A DNA stretch of 64,000 nucleotides. Origin: Phanerodontia chrysosporium. Taxonomy: Eukaryota > Basidiomycota > Agaricomycetes > Polyporales > Phanerochaetaceae. Shown one piece after another: positions 11,661 to 21,177 of the stretch. The stretch covers positions 1,550,001-1,614,000 of the forward strand of contig MJGA01000005.1 in assembly GCA_001910725.1 (NCBI GenBank), in the 5' to 3' direction. Each line of letters begins with the position of its first letter. Positions within the stretch are counted from its first letter, which is position 1. Made by a program: the position numbers and the translations under genes. The notes below the pieces were generated by a model. The model saw only the letters and a program-made list of their open reading frames with translations. It did not search any database and was not told where the DNA came from.

Positions 11661-12349
11661 AGCAGGATACCCCGCCTTCAAGTCAAGCCCCGTATTCATT
11701 AGCTGGTTGTACAAGCGGTCGGAGAGATTGGTTGTGGGTAATCTAGATGGTAGAGAGAGGTAGACGAACGTATACAGCGGGATGTAATTGAGTTGGTGTG
11801 TTGAATGCGTATAGCTCCGCCAATTGTGCTTGATCATTCAATCTCTGCGATGAACCGTCGCAAAGTCTTGAGCGCGCTGCGAGGCACGCAGCTACATGAT
11901 GCATATTGCGCGCAGCGCTGAGACGATGGTTTCCACTTGTCGTTTGGCCCGGTCACGGTTGTTGATGCTGCTAGTTGGGCCCGACTAGTATGAATGATTA
12001 TTCTCCCCCTTGTATCCGGCCGCCTTGGATAGACGGTGCTCTCTTCGATCCCGAGCAGGCATGGCTGTGGGATACTTGACTTCTGGCGTTACGGTCTTGG
12101 TACGACTCGGACGGCCTCTTTGCGGTGCGCCACACGGGTGTTCGTTGCGCGTTACACTCACTGCCGCGAAAGGCAACACACGGGTCACGCACACCCGGTG
12201 ACAGACACGTCGCGTGACAGCCGTGATCCCTCGCGAGCGCGGCGAATGAGGCGCCTCCCCTTTCTTCTCCGTGACACCATCTCTCACTGCATACATGACC
12301 CTCCAAAGCCTCTGTCCATACTATGCAGGAAAAAGTTGACGGACATGGG
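11661..12349. other. Intergenic region
   Basis: About 690 bp between the secreted protein stop and the Pol kappa start. Overlapping open frames on both strands show no family resemblance and are treated as noise. Confidence 0.5.
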
Positions 12350-15032
12350 ATGCCGGCGCCCTCACAGGACACCGCTAGCTTCCTTAGGCGGCTTGCGGGG
12401 CCATCCATCATGAAAGCCGGGTAAGTCTCGAGGCCGCTGCATGTACCTGCGGGCTCGTCTTCTCTGACATGTGAGCTGCAGGCTGGCGAAAGACCAGACT
12501 GAAATCAACAAGATCATCGCAGAGGCTTCCAAAGGCTCGAAGTTCTACGAGGTGCGTGCAAGTACGGCTTCTACTGGTGGTCATGGCCCGCTCACGTCTG
12601 GGCTGCGTAGAACGAGAAGCGGAAGGATAGGGAACTGACGGAACGCATCTCAAAGATCTTGAAAGTGCGGGACGAGCTCCTTCGTGGTGTAGACATTGGT
12701 ACGTTGGTGTACGTCTCGGCGTACTTGATCCTAACACCTGCAAAAGCGAAGGCAGAACATTCCGTCGACGCATTAGTCCGTCTACGTTGTCGTCTCTATC
12801 ACGCACGCCATTGACATGATCACTCAGCTAGCAAAGATGGAAGCCCAGCGTGACCTGAGTCAAATCATCGTACACGTCGACATGGACGCCTTCTACGCAT
12901 CAGTGGAACTACTAGACGACCCTTCATTGGGCGACAAGCCTTTCGCTGTTGGTCACGGCGTTATTTCTACAGCGTCTTATGCTGCACGCAAACATGGTGT
13001 ACGCTCTGGAATGGCAGGTACGCCGGTTTTGTCTTCGTGTGTCTCAACTGCTGATCTCTCATTCCGTGCAGAGTTCATAGCTAGGAAGCTCTGTCCGGAG
13101 CTCATCGTGATCCCCTGCCATTTTTCGCGCTATATGGAGCTCTCCAGACAGATCATGGATATCTTTCGACGGTATGATCCCAATATGTGTGCAGCAGGTT
13201 GCGACGAGGGTTACTTGAAGTGCGTCTCTTGCCCTTGTCAAGCGCCACTACAGTCTCACACTGGTATACACAGCATAACACGGTACTGCGAAGAGCATCT
13301 CATCACTGCAGACGATTGCGTCAGCGAAATGCGCGAGACAGTGTATCGTGAAACCAAGCTGACCGTCAGTGCAGGCATCGCACCAAACAAAGTCAGGTGC
13401 CATGCCCCTCTCCAGCGGTCGCACCTCTAACAGCCTAGACTCTAGATGCTAGCCAAAGTGAGCGAACTGTACGCGACTCTAACTCAGAGACTTATCCCGC
13501 TCACAAAGCGACGCTAGATCTGCTCAGACAAAGTGCGTACCCAAGACAGTCATCCGACCATTGCTCTGACCTATAAACGCCAGAACAAACCGAATGGCCA
13601 ATTTGCACTCGAATTCACACCTGCTGCGATCAAAGCGTTCATGCACGACTTGTCCATACGCAAGATCCCTGGCGTAGGGAGGGTGAATGAGCGGCTACTC
13701 GAGAGCATCGGCATCAAGGTACGCCCCCCTCGTGCAGTTTTCGTGGCCTACATTCCTATCGCTGACATGTGGGAACAGACGTGTGGGGACATATACACCC
13801 ATCGTGCGACGCTTGCGCTCATGGACAAATATTTCGGACTCCATTTCCTCCTACAAACCTACCTCGGCATCGCATCCAACGTCGTCGAGCCCGGACAGCG
13901 CGAGGAGCGGAAGAGCATCGGTGCCGAGCGGTGCGTCGCCCAGGCTTCCTTTGCTATGTACGTGCGCTAGGTATTGAGCGGTTTCTTCTTCAGGACGTTC
14001 CATACCATATCATCCAAGGAGGATATCTTCAAGAAATTAGAAGAAGTAGCCGCAGAGCTCAGTGAAGACATGGAGAATTCTGGCTGGACAGGCAAGACGG
14101 TCACGCTCAAATACAAGCTTGACACCTATCAAGGTGTGAATTGCATCCCTCGTTCTCCGACTGCTACTTAGCGGAGATATGATCAGTATTCACTCGGGCG
14201 AAGTCCTTCGACCGGTGGATCTCGACGAAGAAAGAGGATCTCTTTGCTGTGAATCTTCGTTAATTCTTGCTGTCCGATGTCAGCCCATCTTAGACGTTTG
14301 CAGACAGGGAAAGAATTGCTTTTACCGGAACTACCTCTCCGCCTACGTCTTATTGGACTCCGAGTCACGAAGCTCAAGGATCTACGTGCTGACGCGGACA
14401 AACCGGGGAGCATCAAGCGGGTGTGTATGACCATACTGTGCTCTGATATATGTCTCATATCACGTCTCTTACAGTTCTTCGAGAGTGCTGGAGGCTCACC
14501 CCGCAAGAAGCGCAAAGTTTCTGACGAGAATGGAGAACGAGATACGGACGACGCTGAACCACACCTTTCGCAAGATGGTTACGAGGAAGCGATGCCGGGC
14601 TTCTACGAGCATGAGGAGCTCGAGCGGGACAGTTTCGTCCAAGCAGAGAACTACGATGACGCCTCGCCTACGTCGAAAACTAAGTCCACAGCAGCGCTGC
14701 ACACCTCGCGAGCCCACTCCCACCCGCCTCAGCCTGTCGCGTCGACATCCCGGTCGGCGAGCCCACATAAGCGGCCATCCAAGCCGCACTCAACCTCTGC
14801 AGCGCATCTCGGACCCCAAGGAGACGCGAGGGGCGAGGAAGACGGCGATGTCCAGGAGCATACGTGCCCGATCTGCGCACGCACGCTCACAACTGACAAC
14901 GCCGGTCTGAACGCGCACGTCGACTACTGCCTCAGCCGCGGCGCAATTCGCGAGGCACAGCAGGCGGCGGTGCTTAAGCCCCTCATCCTCGGGGCGAAGA
15001 CAGGCACGAAGAGAAAGCGGCGGAAGGAATGA
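12350..15032 (+). CDS. POLK: DNA polymerase kappa (Y-family, DinB-type)
   Basis: Translesion polymerase. The start at 12350 gives MPAPSQDTASFLRRLAGPSI, the N-clasp region. Palm motifs are HVDMDAFYASVE (metal-binding Asp) and CDEGYL (Asp-Glu), followed by SAGIAPNK, the helix-hairpin-helix IRKIPGVGRVNERLL, and the little-finger block LLLPELPLRLRLIGLRVTKL. The C-terminus carries a Rad18-type UBZ finger (CPICARTL...HVDYC) and a basic tail. There are about a dozen exons. Two consecutive microexons, 12 nt at 13446-13457 (MLAK) and 15 nt at 13518-13532 (ICSDK), are needed to restore the conserved stretch before NKPNGQF. The splice between DAL and AKMEAQ near 12780-12833 is ambiguous. The UBZ finger implies recruitment by ubiquitinated PCNA. 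Confidence 0.93.
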
Positions 15033-15123
15033 TGGACCGTTGGGAGCTCCGAGTCGGTAATCGGCAGCGTCTTGTATACCACCTTGTATCGATATCTTAC
15101 GAGTTTTGTATGGCCAGAACGAA

Positions 15124-15135
15124 GGGGGGGGGGGG
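15124..15135 (+). repeat. 12-nt poly-G run
   Basis: An uninterrupted run of twelve G in the 179-bp gap between the convergent Pol kappa and Cel45A genes. Its length is uncertain if the assembly miscalls homopolymers. Confidence 0.8.
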
Positions 15136-15211
15136 TGCGGTGTGTGCAAAAGACGCAGTTTTGTTTGAAATCCAAGGGATCGTACGTAGCTACATGGAGG
15201 GCAGTGTAAAC

Positions 15212-15930
15212 TTACGAAGGGGCAGTCCCCTTGTTCCCGCATGCCGTCGATGGCCAGTTGGGCGCAGTCTCGCCAGAGAGACATGCACCGTTCCAGAGCT
15301 GGCCGCCGTCGGAGCCCGACCACTGCGAGCACGACACCTCGGTGAAAGTGCCTGTGAGCGCGCCATGTCCCGACGGGAAGAACTTCGCAGATCCGCCGGT
15401 GTCCTCGCAGATATCGAAGCTATGACTGGTCAACATCCTCCTCGCCTCGACAGTAACGTGTAACTCACTGGAACGGCATACCGTGCTGGTTCGTCGGGTT
15501 GCTCGTCGTCTGTCCGCAGAACTCCTGGTTGCCTTGCACGGGGCATAGGTCCGTGACCTTTACAACGATCGTCTGCCCGAACGGGCCAGTATAGTTGGGA
15601 GAGTACGGATCGTGGTTTCCTGTCAGTGCGAAGCAGCGTCCGCATGCGTCGCCTGCACCGAGGCCTGGCGCAGAGCCGAACGCGAGCTGGTTGATCGCAG
15701 CAGTGAAGCCTGACGCAGCCTTGCCGCAAGCTGTACAAGATATTAGATCCAGCATCATAGAATGAAGCAAGGGACGCACCAGGAGAGCCGCAGCCCGAAT
15801 ACATCGTGAAGGATGCCTGGCCAGTAGCCTGCTGGACGTACCCGCCCGTCGCACGCTTCTCGGAGACGGTCAGCGCGCTCGCGAGCGTCGCAACAGCTAC
15901 GAAGCCCAAGAACATCGACAGCTTCGCCAT
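15212..15930 (-). CDS. cel45A: GH45 endoglucanase (Cel45A-like, subfamily C)
   Basis: Secreted beta-1,4-glucanase with an expansin-like six-stranded double-psi barrel. Three exons (15780-15930, 15469-15730, 15212-15419) encode 206 aa. A signal peptide MAKLSMFLGFVAVATLASA is followed by VSEKR, a Kex2-type processing site, and then mature ATGGYVQQATGQASF. Typical blocks are FGSAPGLGAGDACGRCFAL, VVKVTDLCPVQGNQEFCG and HFDICED; the Asp of the last block corresponds to the subfamily C proton donor. The first two introns fall inside conserved Cys- and His-containing blocks. The sequence matches P. chrysosporium Cel45A as I remember it. A decayed paralogue with the same intron positions lies at 19.0-19.8 kb. 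Confidence 0.96.
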
Positions 15931-17682
15931 AGTACTTTTCGTGCGGTGTGAGATGAAAGGTCGTGCTAGAGGTGGGCCGGGGATATATGCTGTAGTGAAG
16001 GGCGGGATTGATGCGACGGAGGGGAGTGTGTCTTCTGATCACCCAGTCGCTATGGCCGTCCGGTACATTGTCGTCAGACCGTCGGAAGTAGACCCAGAGT
16101 GCTAACGTCCGACGACCGACTGCCCCATGGCCAGACCAAATAACGATGCGTAGGTTGGGTGCAGAGCGTACCTCGTGCCCACCGCGTGACTGTACTCGGC
16201 AAGTAGAGAACCATGCAGACGGGTAAAAGATAGCCTTTGCGTCTGTTCATGGGGGTAGCAGCTGGTAGCAGGGGTGCGAAAGAGCCATAGATGCGCCGGA
16301 GAAGTGCTTGAAGTACAGACCAAGAGAATGAACGTGCCGTTTGAACTTCGAGGGCAACATATGCCGAGAGAGAGCCGCGATGTGCGCGGACAAAGATATA
16401 GCATATTGCGGCTGTTTGAGCGGTTCGAGGGCCTTGCAGTGCATGCCAATGTGAGGTCGAGGATTGGCCAGTGCACGGGGCAAGAGAACGTTGAGCTTGA
16501 GCCTTAGCAATGGGTCAATTGTCGCCCTAGTCGCGGATATTCAGGAGGGTCTACCCGAGACAGGTTCTGAACTGTCCATAGCGAGCTCTGACATGGCTTG
16601 AGCCTTCCATCTGCGACGACATGGAGCCAGCATAGCGTTTTGCCAGGAGATGGTGAGCGTAGAGTTCACGAACGGGTGCGAGTTATCGTGCGCTTTGCCG
16701 TGATCGTCTTACGAGTTCCCACCACCATCCTCTTACGAAAATGTCACCACATATGTCGCAAAGCAAGTGCTTGCGGTCTGTGTACAGTGCATACAGGTCT
16801 CGCTATAAAGGCCCTCTCCTTTTACAACTTTACTACATTCGGTTGCTGCTGAGTACCTCTGAGGCTGCAGGTCACGGCCTTACTTGACACGGCTACTCAC
16901 GAAGACAGCCAAATCATCAGCTCAGTGAAGCCGGTATCTAGGAACGATGTCTCGATGACATGCCACGGCCGCAGATGGTCAATTGTTGAAATGTCCGAAC
17001 CTTCTGCACGTCCGACCGAGCGGAGCCAAAGGGTACTCAGGATGCATCGCAGATCCTGCCAGAAGAGACGAGAAGATGTGGTACCGTATGTCCAGCTCGC
17101 TTCCTTGCATCTATATCTAGGGCTCATACGCATCTCTAGCAGACTCCCTGTTTCCGGGATGGATTCTGTGACCAATCTGAGCGGAGATCGCTGCCTGACT
17201 GTCTAGCAAGCCGTCAGCTATCTCTGCTCCGTTGTTTCACTAGCAACAGAAATCTCAATCTACCTACGAAGGCTCGGCGCATTGAGGAGCCCATTGTTCG
17301 GTGATGTCTTGACCGGCCCTGTTCTAATCTTCGCGCGTCCGAGGGACGCAGCACAGCAGTCCCACTGGCAGGAGTACTCGGTTCGCGTAAGTATCACGGA
17401 TACCACTTATCGGCTTGAACTAGATGCCGCTGCTCGAGAGTAACGGACATGTCCGTCCTTCGATTCGGTACTTTGTCCAAACCGTACGAACTCTTCGATC
17501 CCCGTGTCTCGGAGGGCCTTGAACTGCACTTTCCATTGCCAACATAGCCGCACTTGTGGCACAGGGGTCTGTTGATACATTGGATTTGGTATGCACCGCC
17601 GAAGCCAGAGAGATAAGAGCAGCGGGAGTCGGTCGTACTGAGCAGCACATCAAGCCTGAGCTGCATGTCCCATACGCAAAGG
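15931..17682. other. Divergent intergenic region
   Basis: About 1.75 kb between the Cel45A start and the Cys-rich protein start. It must hold both promoters. Apart from the Cel45A TATA-like site I see no gene, repeat or RNA; several 90-180 codon frames lack recognisable content. Confidence 0.5.
15981..15990 (-). promoter_or_regulatory. TATA-like box of cel45A
   Basis: On the minus strand GCATATATCC lies 50-60 bp before the ATG at 15930, a plausible TATA position for this secreted enzyme gene. Confidence 0.5.
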
Positions 17683-18443
17683 ATGTTCATTCGCATCGCT
17701 CTCTCCGTCTTGACCACTTCCCTTCTCATTTCAACGGTCACGGCCTTGCCACAGTCAACCTGTCCTGCCGGTACATACAGTGCTGGCGTTGCTTGCCATC
17801 CCGTGCGTCTATGTTTCTGTCTCTCACGCTCCATCCAGGACTTACCAAAGCCTACGTTTTAGTGCCCTCCTGGCACATTCCAACCCAGTACGTCAAATTG
17901 GATGTCACCGCATCAATGCTACTTACTCTGCGAGCACAGACAGCGGTGAAGATTCCTGCAACTCTGTTGATCCTGGGTATTTTGCGCCCGCACCAGGCTC
18001 TACTGCACAGTCCCCCTGCTCTCCGGGCTCGTTCAGCCCGGGCACAGCTGCGACCTGCACAGCATGTCCACAGGGGTTTGAATGCCCCGCGACAGCCATG
18101 AGTGCGCCCATACCGTGTCCCGCGGGCACGTATGGTTACGCAGCAGGTGCCGGTAGTTGCGCTCCTGTACGTCTCACTGAGCATTGCAGTCAGTATTCTT
18201 ACTGAACTGGAGTCTCGGCTCAGTGCCCCGCAGGAACTTATCAGTCTGGTTTGTACTGGTTTTACCCAAGTTGTCGTATAATCAGTACCATGTTGACGGT
18301 ATCATCCAGCCATGGGGGCGGTATCTTGCACCCCCACTGATCCGAACTTCTATGCCCCAGCTCCTGGTTCGACTGTGGAGTCGCCTTGCCAGCCTGGCAC
18401 ATGCAGCCCGGGCTTTGCTGCAATTTGCACTCCGTGTGCCTGA
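17683..18443 (+). CDS. Secreted protein with cysteine-rich repeats
   Basis: The signal peptide MFIRIALSVLTTSLLISTVTA is followed by STCPAGTYSAG. After splicing, two copies of a unit of the form SC-x-DP-(Y/F)-APAPGST-x-SPC-PG-x-SPG-x-AA-x-CT-x-C can be read (about 17960-18080 and 18325-18440), separated by CPQGFECPA and CPAGTYGYAAG. The CPAGTY repeats recall the Cys-rich modules of ephrin-receptor-like and GCC2/GCC3 families, but I cannot assign one. I infer about six exons with junctions at CHP/CPPGTFQP, QP/NSGED, CAP/CPAGTYQS and QS/AMGA. It ends CTPCA-stop at 18443. An in-frame ATG at 17665 is an alternative start. Confidence 0.65.
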
Positions 18444-19039
18444 TTCTCTTAATCTCTCCTGGTACGTCGCTGAAGACCCTCTGTCCGACATCAAACTGAT
18501 TCGATACTTTGAAGCAGCGGTTGAGTATATGGAGTGACGACGCCTCGTTGTCGTTTTATTTCGAACAGTCTTGAGGATTCTATGGACCTGTATCCGCTTC
18601 CACTGTTGAATACGATTTGAGTTTGCGCACAGCAACATGCACCCGGCACCAATTAGAAGGTTAAATGTGGCACAGATCGCTCACAGGCTTATCCACCCCT
18701 GCCACAGGCATTGTTCGTGAGGTGACTATGCGCTCACGTATATTGAAGCAAGTTACCAAACTTACGCATACTTTCCCAGAGGAACAGTTCTTGGTCGCTC
18801 TGCTTTCCATGAGGCAATAAGCATGCACGCAATATCGCTAGCCATATTCCAGCCTGGTCTCACCACTGACCATAATATATTCTTTGGCACGGCCATTGTG
18901 ACCTTAGCGGCTCCATTTTGTCAAGTAAACGTACTGCGAATCGTCTCGCACACTTACAGTCCGTCATTCGTTGTTCTGATTATGCTCATGCACTGAATTT
19001 CTATCCTATCGCTCGTATCATACGTGCTAGATGACAAAG
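18444..19039. other. Gap between Cys-rich gene and GH45 pseudogene
   Basis: About 600 bp. The lost signal-peptide exon and promoter of the GH45 relic should lie here, but no signal-peptide frame with a good donor can be found. Nothing else recognised. Confidence 0.45.
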
Positions 19040-19831
19040 GTTCCTTTAGCAATATCGCAAGACGAGCGGCTGGAGGCTATGTTCAGAACCCATCAGGTTC
19101 TGCATCCTTCACCACGTTCTCCGGCTGCGATACCCCAGGTACGCCTGCTGCTCTGGTCTAACAGGGTTCTCTGGCTGATCATGCTACCAAGAAAGCATGC
19201 AGTACCACGGCGACGGGCTTCACCGCTGCTATGAACCAGCTGTCCTTCGGCTCATCACCCGGGCTTGGGGCAGGCGGTGCTTGCGGGCGATGCTTTGCGC
19301 TCACCGGCACTCGCGATCCGTTCTCACCGTCATTCAGCGGTCCGTTTTATACTATCGTGGTCAAAGTCACGGACCTGTGACCCATCCAGGGAAACCAGCA
19401 GTGGTGTGGCCAAACACAAGGTCAACCTACGAACCAACATGGTGAAGGCGTACAGTAAGTGCGAAATCCCCACGCTAAACAATCAATGTTGAAGATACTG
19501 CAGCTTCGATGTATGCGAAGACACGAGTGGTGCTGCGGCATTTTTTCCCTTCAGGTATCGACTGTCCGCAGTTTGACGTGTCAGATCTGACGGCAACTCT
19601 GCCGTAGGACATGGAGTTCTCACGGGCACATACACTGAAGTTTCCTGCAGTGAATGGTCTGGTTCAGACGGCTTCCCGTAGTCTTCTGGTGCCTGTCTGG
19701 CAGGTGAGCACGCAGGGTTCTGGCCTGCGGTGGGATGTGGGAACAAAGGTATGTAACTATTTTTCTGAGCGTGTTACGTGCCCCAAGCCCAGTCATTCAC
19801 TGGCCTGTCCATAGGCACCGCACCTTCTTAG
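19040..19831 (+). pseudogene. Decayed GH45 endoglucanase paralogue
   Basis: The frame starting near NIARRAAGGYVQNPSGSASF parallels Cel45A, and all three Cel45A-type coding blocks can be followed. An intron at 19139-19195 sits after CDTP as in cel45A; then come ACSTTATGFTAAMNQL, FGSSPGLGAGGACGRCFAL, WCGQ and FDVCEDTSG, ending GNKGTAPS-stop at 19831. Breaks: TGA replaces the Cys codon of VTDLCP (about 19378), the frame is shifted at FFP near 19554, and TAG interrupts after SGSDGFP (about 19669). No signal-peptide exon is found. Splice sites are largely intact, so decay is probably recent. It lies 3.1 kb from cel45A in inverted orientation. Confidence 0.85.
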
Positions 19832-19936
19832 TACCCGACGCTGCTTCCCACTAGCTTACCCGCTCCCGGAGTAGGACACAAAGACTCTCCAATATCGCCA
19901 AGAATATTCATCGCAAGTCTACAACCCGAGGTCACA

Positions 19937-20368
19937 CTAGTTCTCGGCTATCCCAATAAACGCACTGTACTCTCTCTCTTCCGCTTTCTCTTCGTCAGTA
20001 TACAACACCCCGACCGAATAGTTCGAACTGTTCCCGACGGAGTCTTTGACGGTCGGACTCGACCTAGGGCCGCCGGCGTAGAACTCCTTGTGCACGGCCT
20101 GGAGCGTCTCCTTTGGCTGGAGGTCGATAGCGACGCCGCTCCAGGGAGCCCAGTTGTGTATACCGACGGCGATGGCGAAGAGCTTGCCGGAGGCCATCCT
20201 GAAGCGGAGCATGCCCGACGTGCCGCTGCCGCCCATCGTGAGGACGTACTTGTGCGACGCCATGCCGCTTAAGTCCCAAGTGCCGCCGTTGGCATAATGC
20301 CACACGGAGCACTCGACGAGCTCGAGTCCAGGTATCTTCTCGACGCTGACATTGATGGTGTAAGACAT
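19937..20368 (-). CDS. Fungal fruit-body lectin (Agaricus bisporus lectin family)
   Basis: An intronless frame of 143 codons from MSYTINVSVEKIPG. The family blocks VWHYANGGTW, LTMGGSGTSGMLRF and VGIHNWAPW are present, and length equals that of the classical A. bisporus lectin. These cytoplasmic proteins bind T-antigen (Gal-beta1,3-GalNAc) and GlcNAc on an actinoporin-like fold and are thought to defend against fungal feeders. As expected there is no signal peptide. The start at 20368 is preferred over an upstream ATG at 20431 because homology begins exactly there. Confidence 0.9.
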   Translation of the reverse strand: MSYTINVSVEKIPGLELVECSVWHYANGGTWDLSGMASHKYVLTMGGSGTSGMLRFRMASGKLFAIAVGIHNWAPWSGVAIDLQPKETLQAVHKEFYAGGPRSSPTVKDSVGNSSNYSVGVLYTDEEKAEEREYSAFIGIAEN

Positions 20369-21177
20369 TCCGGAGACTTCGGAGTAGTGAGTGAGCAACG
20401 CGCTAGGGAGCTCTACTAGCAAAAGACTCACTTAAAGTATAGATAGCACGACTTGTAGAAGGTCCACTCTGGTCTGCCAGTATATATACAGAGCGTTCAT
20501 ACATATTGGTACCATTGTGGCCAGTGCGGCACGCGCCACGGCCCTTGATAGTTTGCTTCTTCCATGCATCGACAATCTGAGTTTCCGTTCCATTCATGCG
20601 ACTTCTGAGAGGTGACGTACGGTTGTAGGCCATAGATGAACGGCACCAAGCTGCAAAATCGATTCCTTGCAGATTAGCATCAATCATGGGACCTCCGGAA
20701 ATGCAAACACACCGACTGGACCTCTCAGCAGTAGGAGCCATTGCATGCAAGGGGCTGTATACAGTCGATGCTAAGCTGAGAATGCGCATCGGCTTGCAGA
20801 ACCGCCGCCATGCCTCGCCTCGTTATCTGACTGCGGCCATGTTCTTTTCCCGTGTTTCGTTCGGTGTCAGCGTGTAGGAGACGTTCATCTGTCAAGGCAT
20901 AGGGTATCAGCACTCGAAGCTCTTCAATCGACGATGGTTGCACGCACTTGTAGACAAGGCTATCCACGGGGCATCGCACAGTCACAAGACATACGCCAAA
21001 AATGTAGCATACAACAACCTCTAGCCACATGAAAGTAATACTACATGAGTCCGTACATTGCAAAATTGAACAGATTCCCAATCCAACATCTAAGTCCGTG
21101 AGAAGACGCTCGAAGAGACCGACTGGTAGGCAAACTCGAAGAGAACAATAAATAAAAGGGAGGCAGACGGCCAGCAT
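20369..21177. other. Intergenic region
   Basis: About 810 bp between the lectin start and the chitin synthase 3' end. Apart from a TATA-like site for the lectin nothing is recognised. Confidence 0.5.
20480..20490 (-). promoter_or_regulatory. TATA-like box of the lectin gene
   Basis: The minus strand reads TGTATATATAC about 112-122 bp upstream of the lectin ATG. Confidence 0.45.

Noticed and set aside
15124..15135. Poly-G run as a telomere-like or regulatory G-quadruplex
   Set aside because: A single homopolymer in a convergent gap, with no repeated G-tract spacing; likely a slippage tract.
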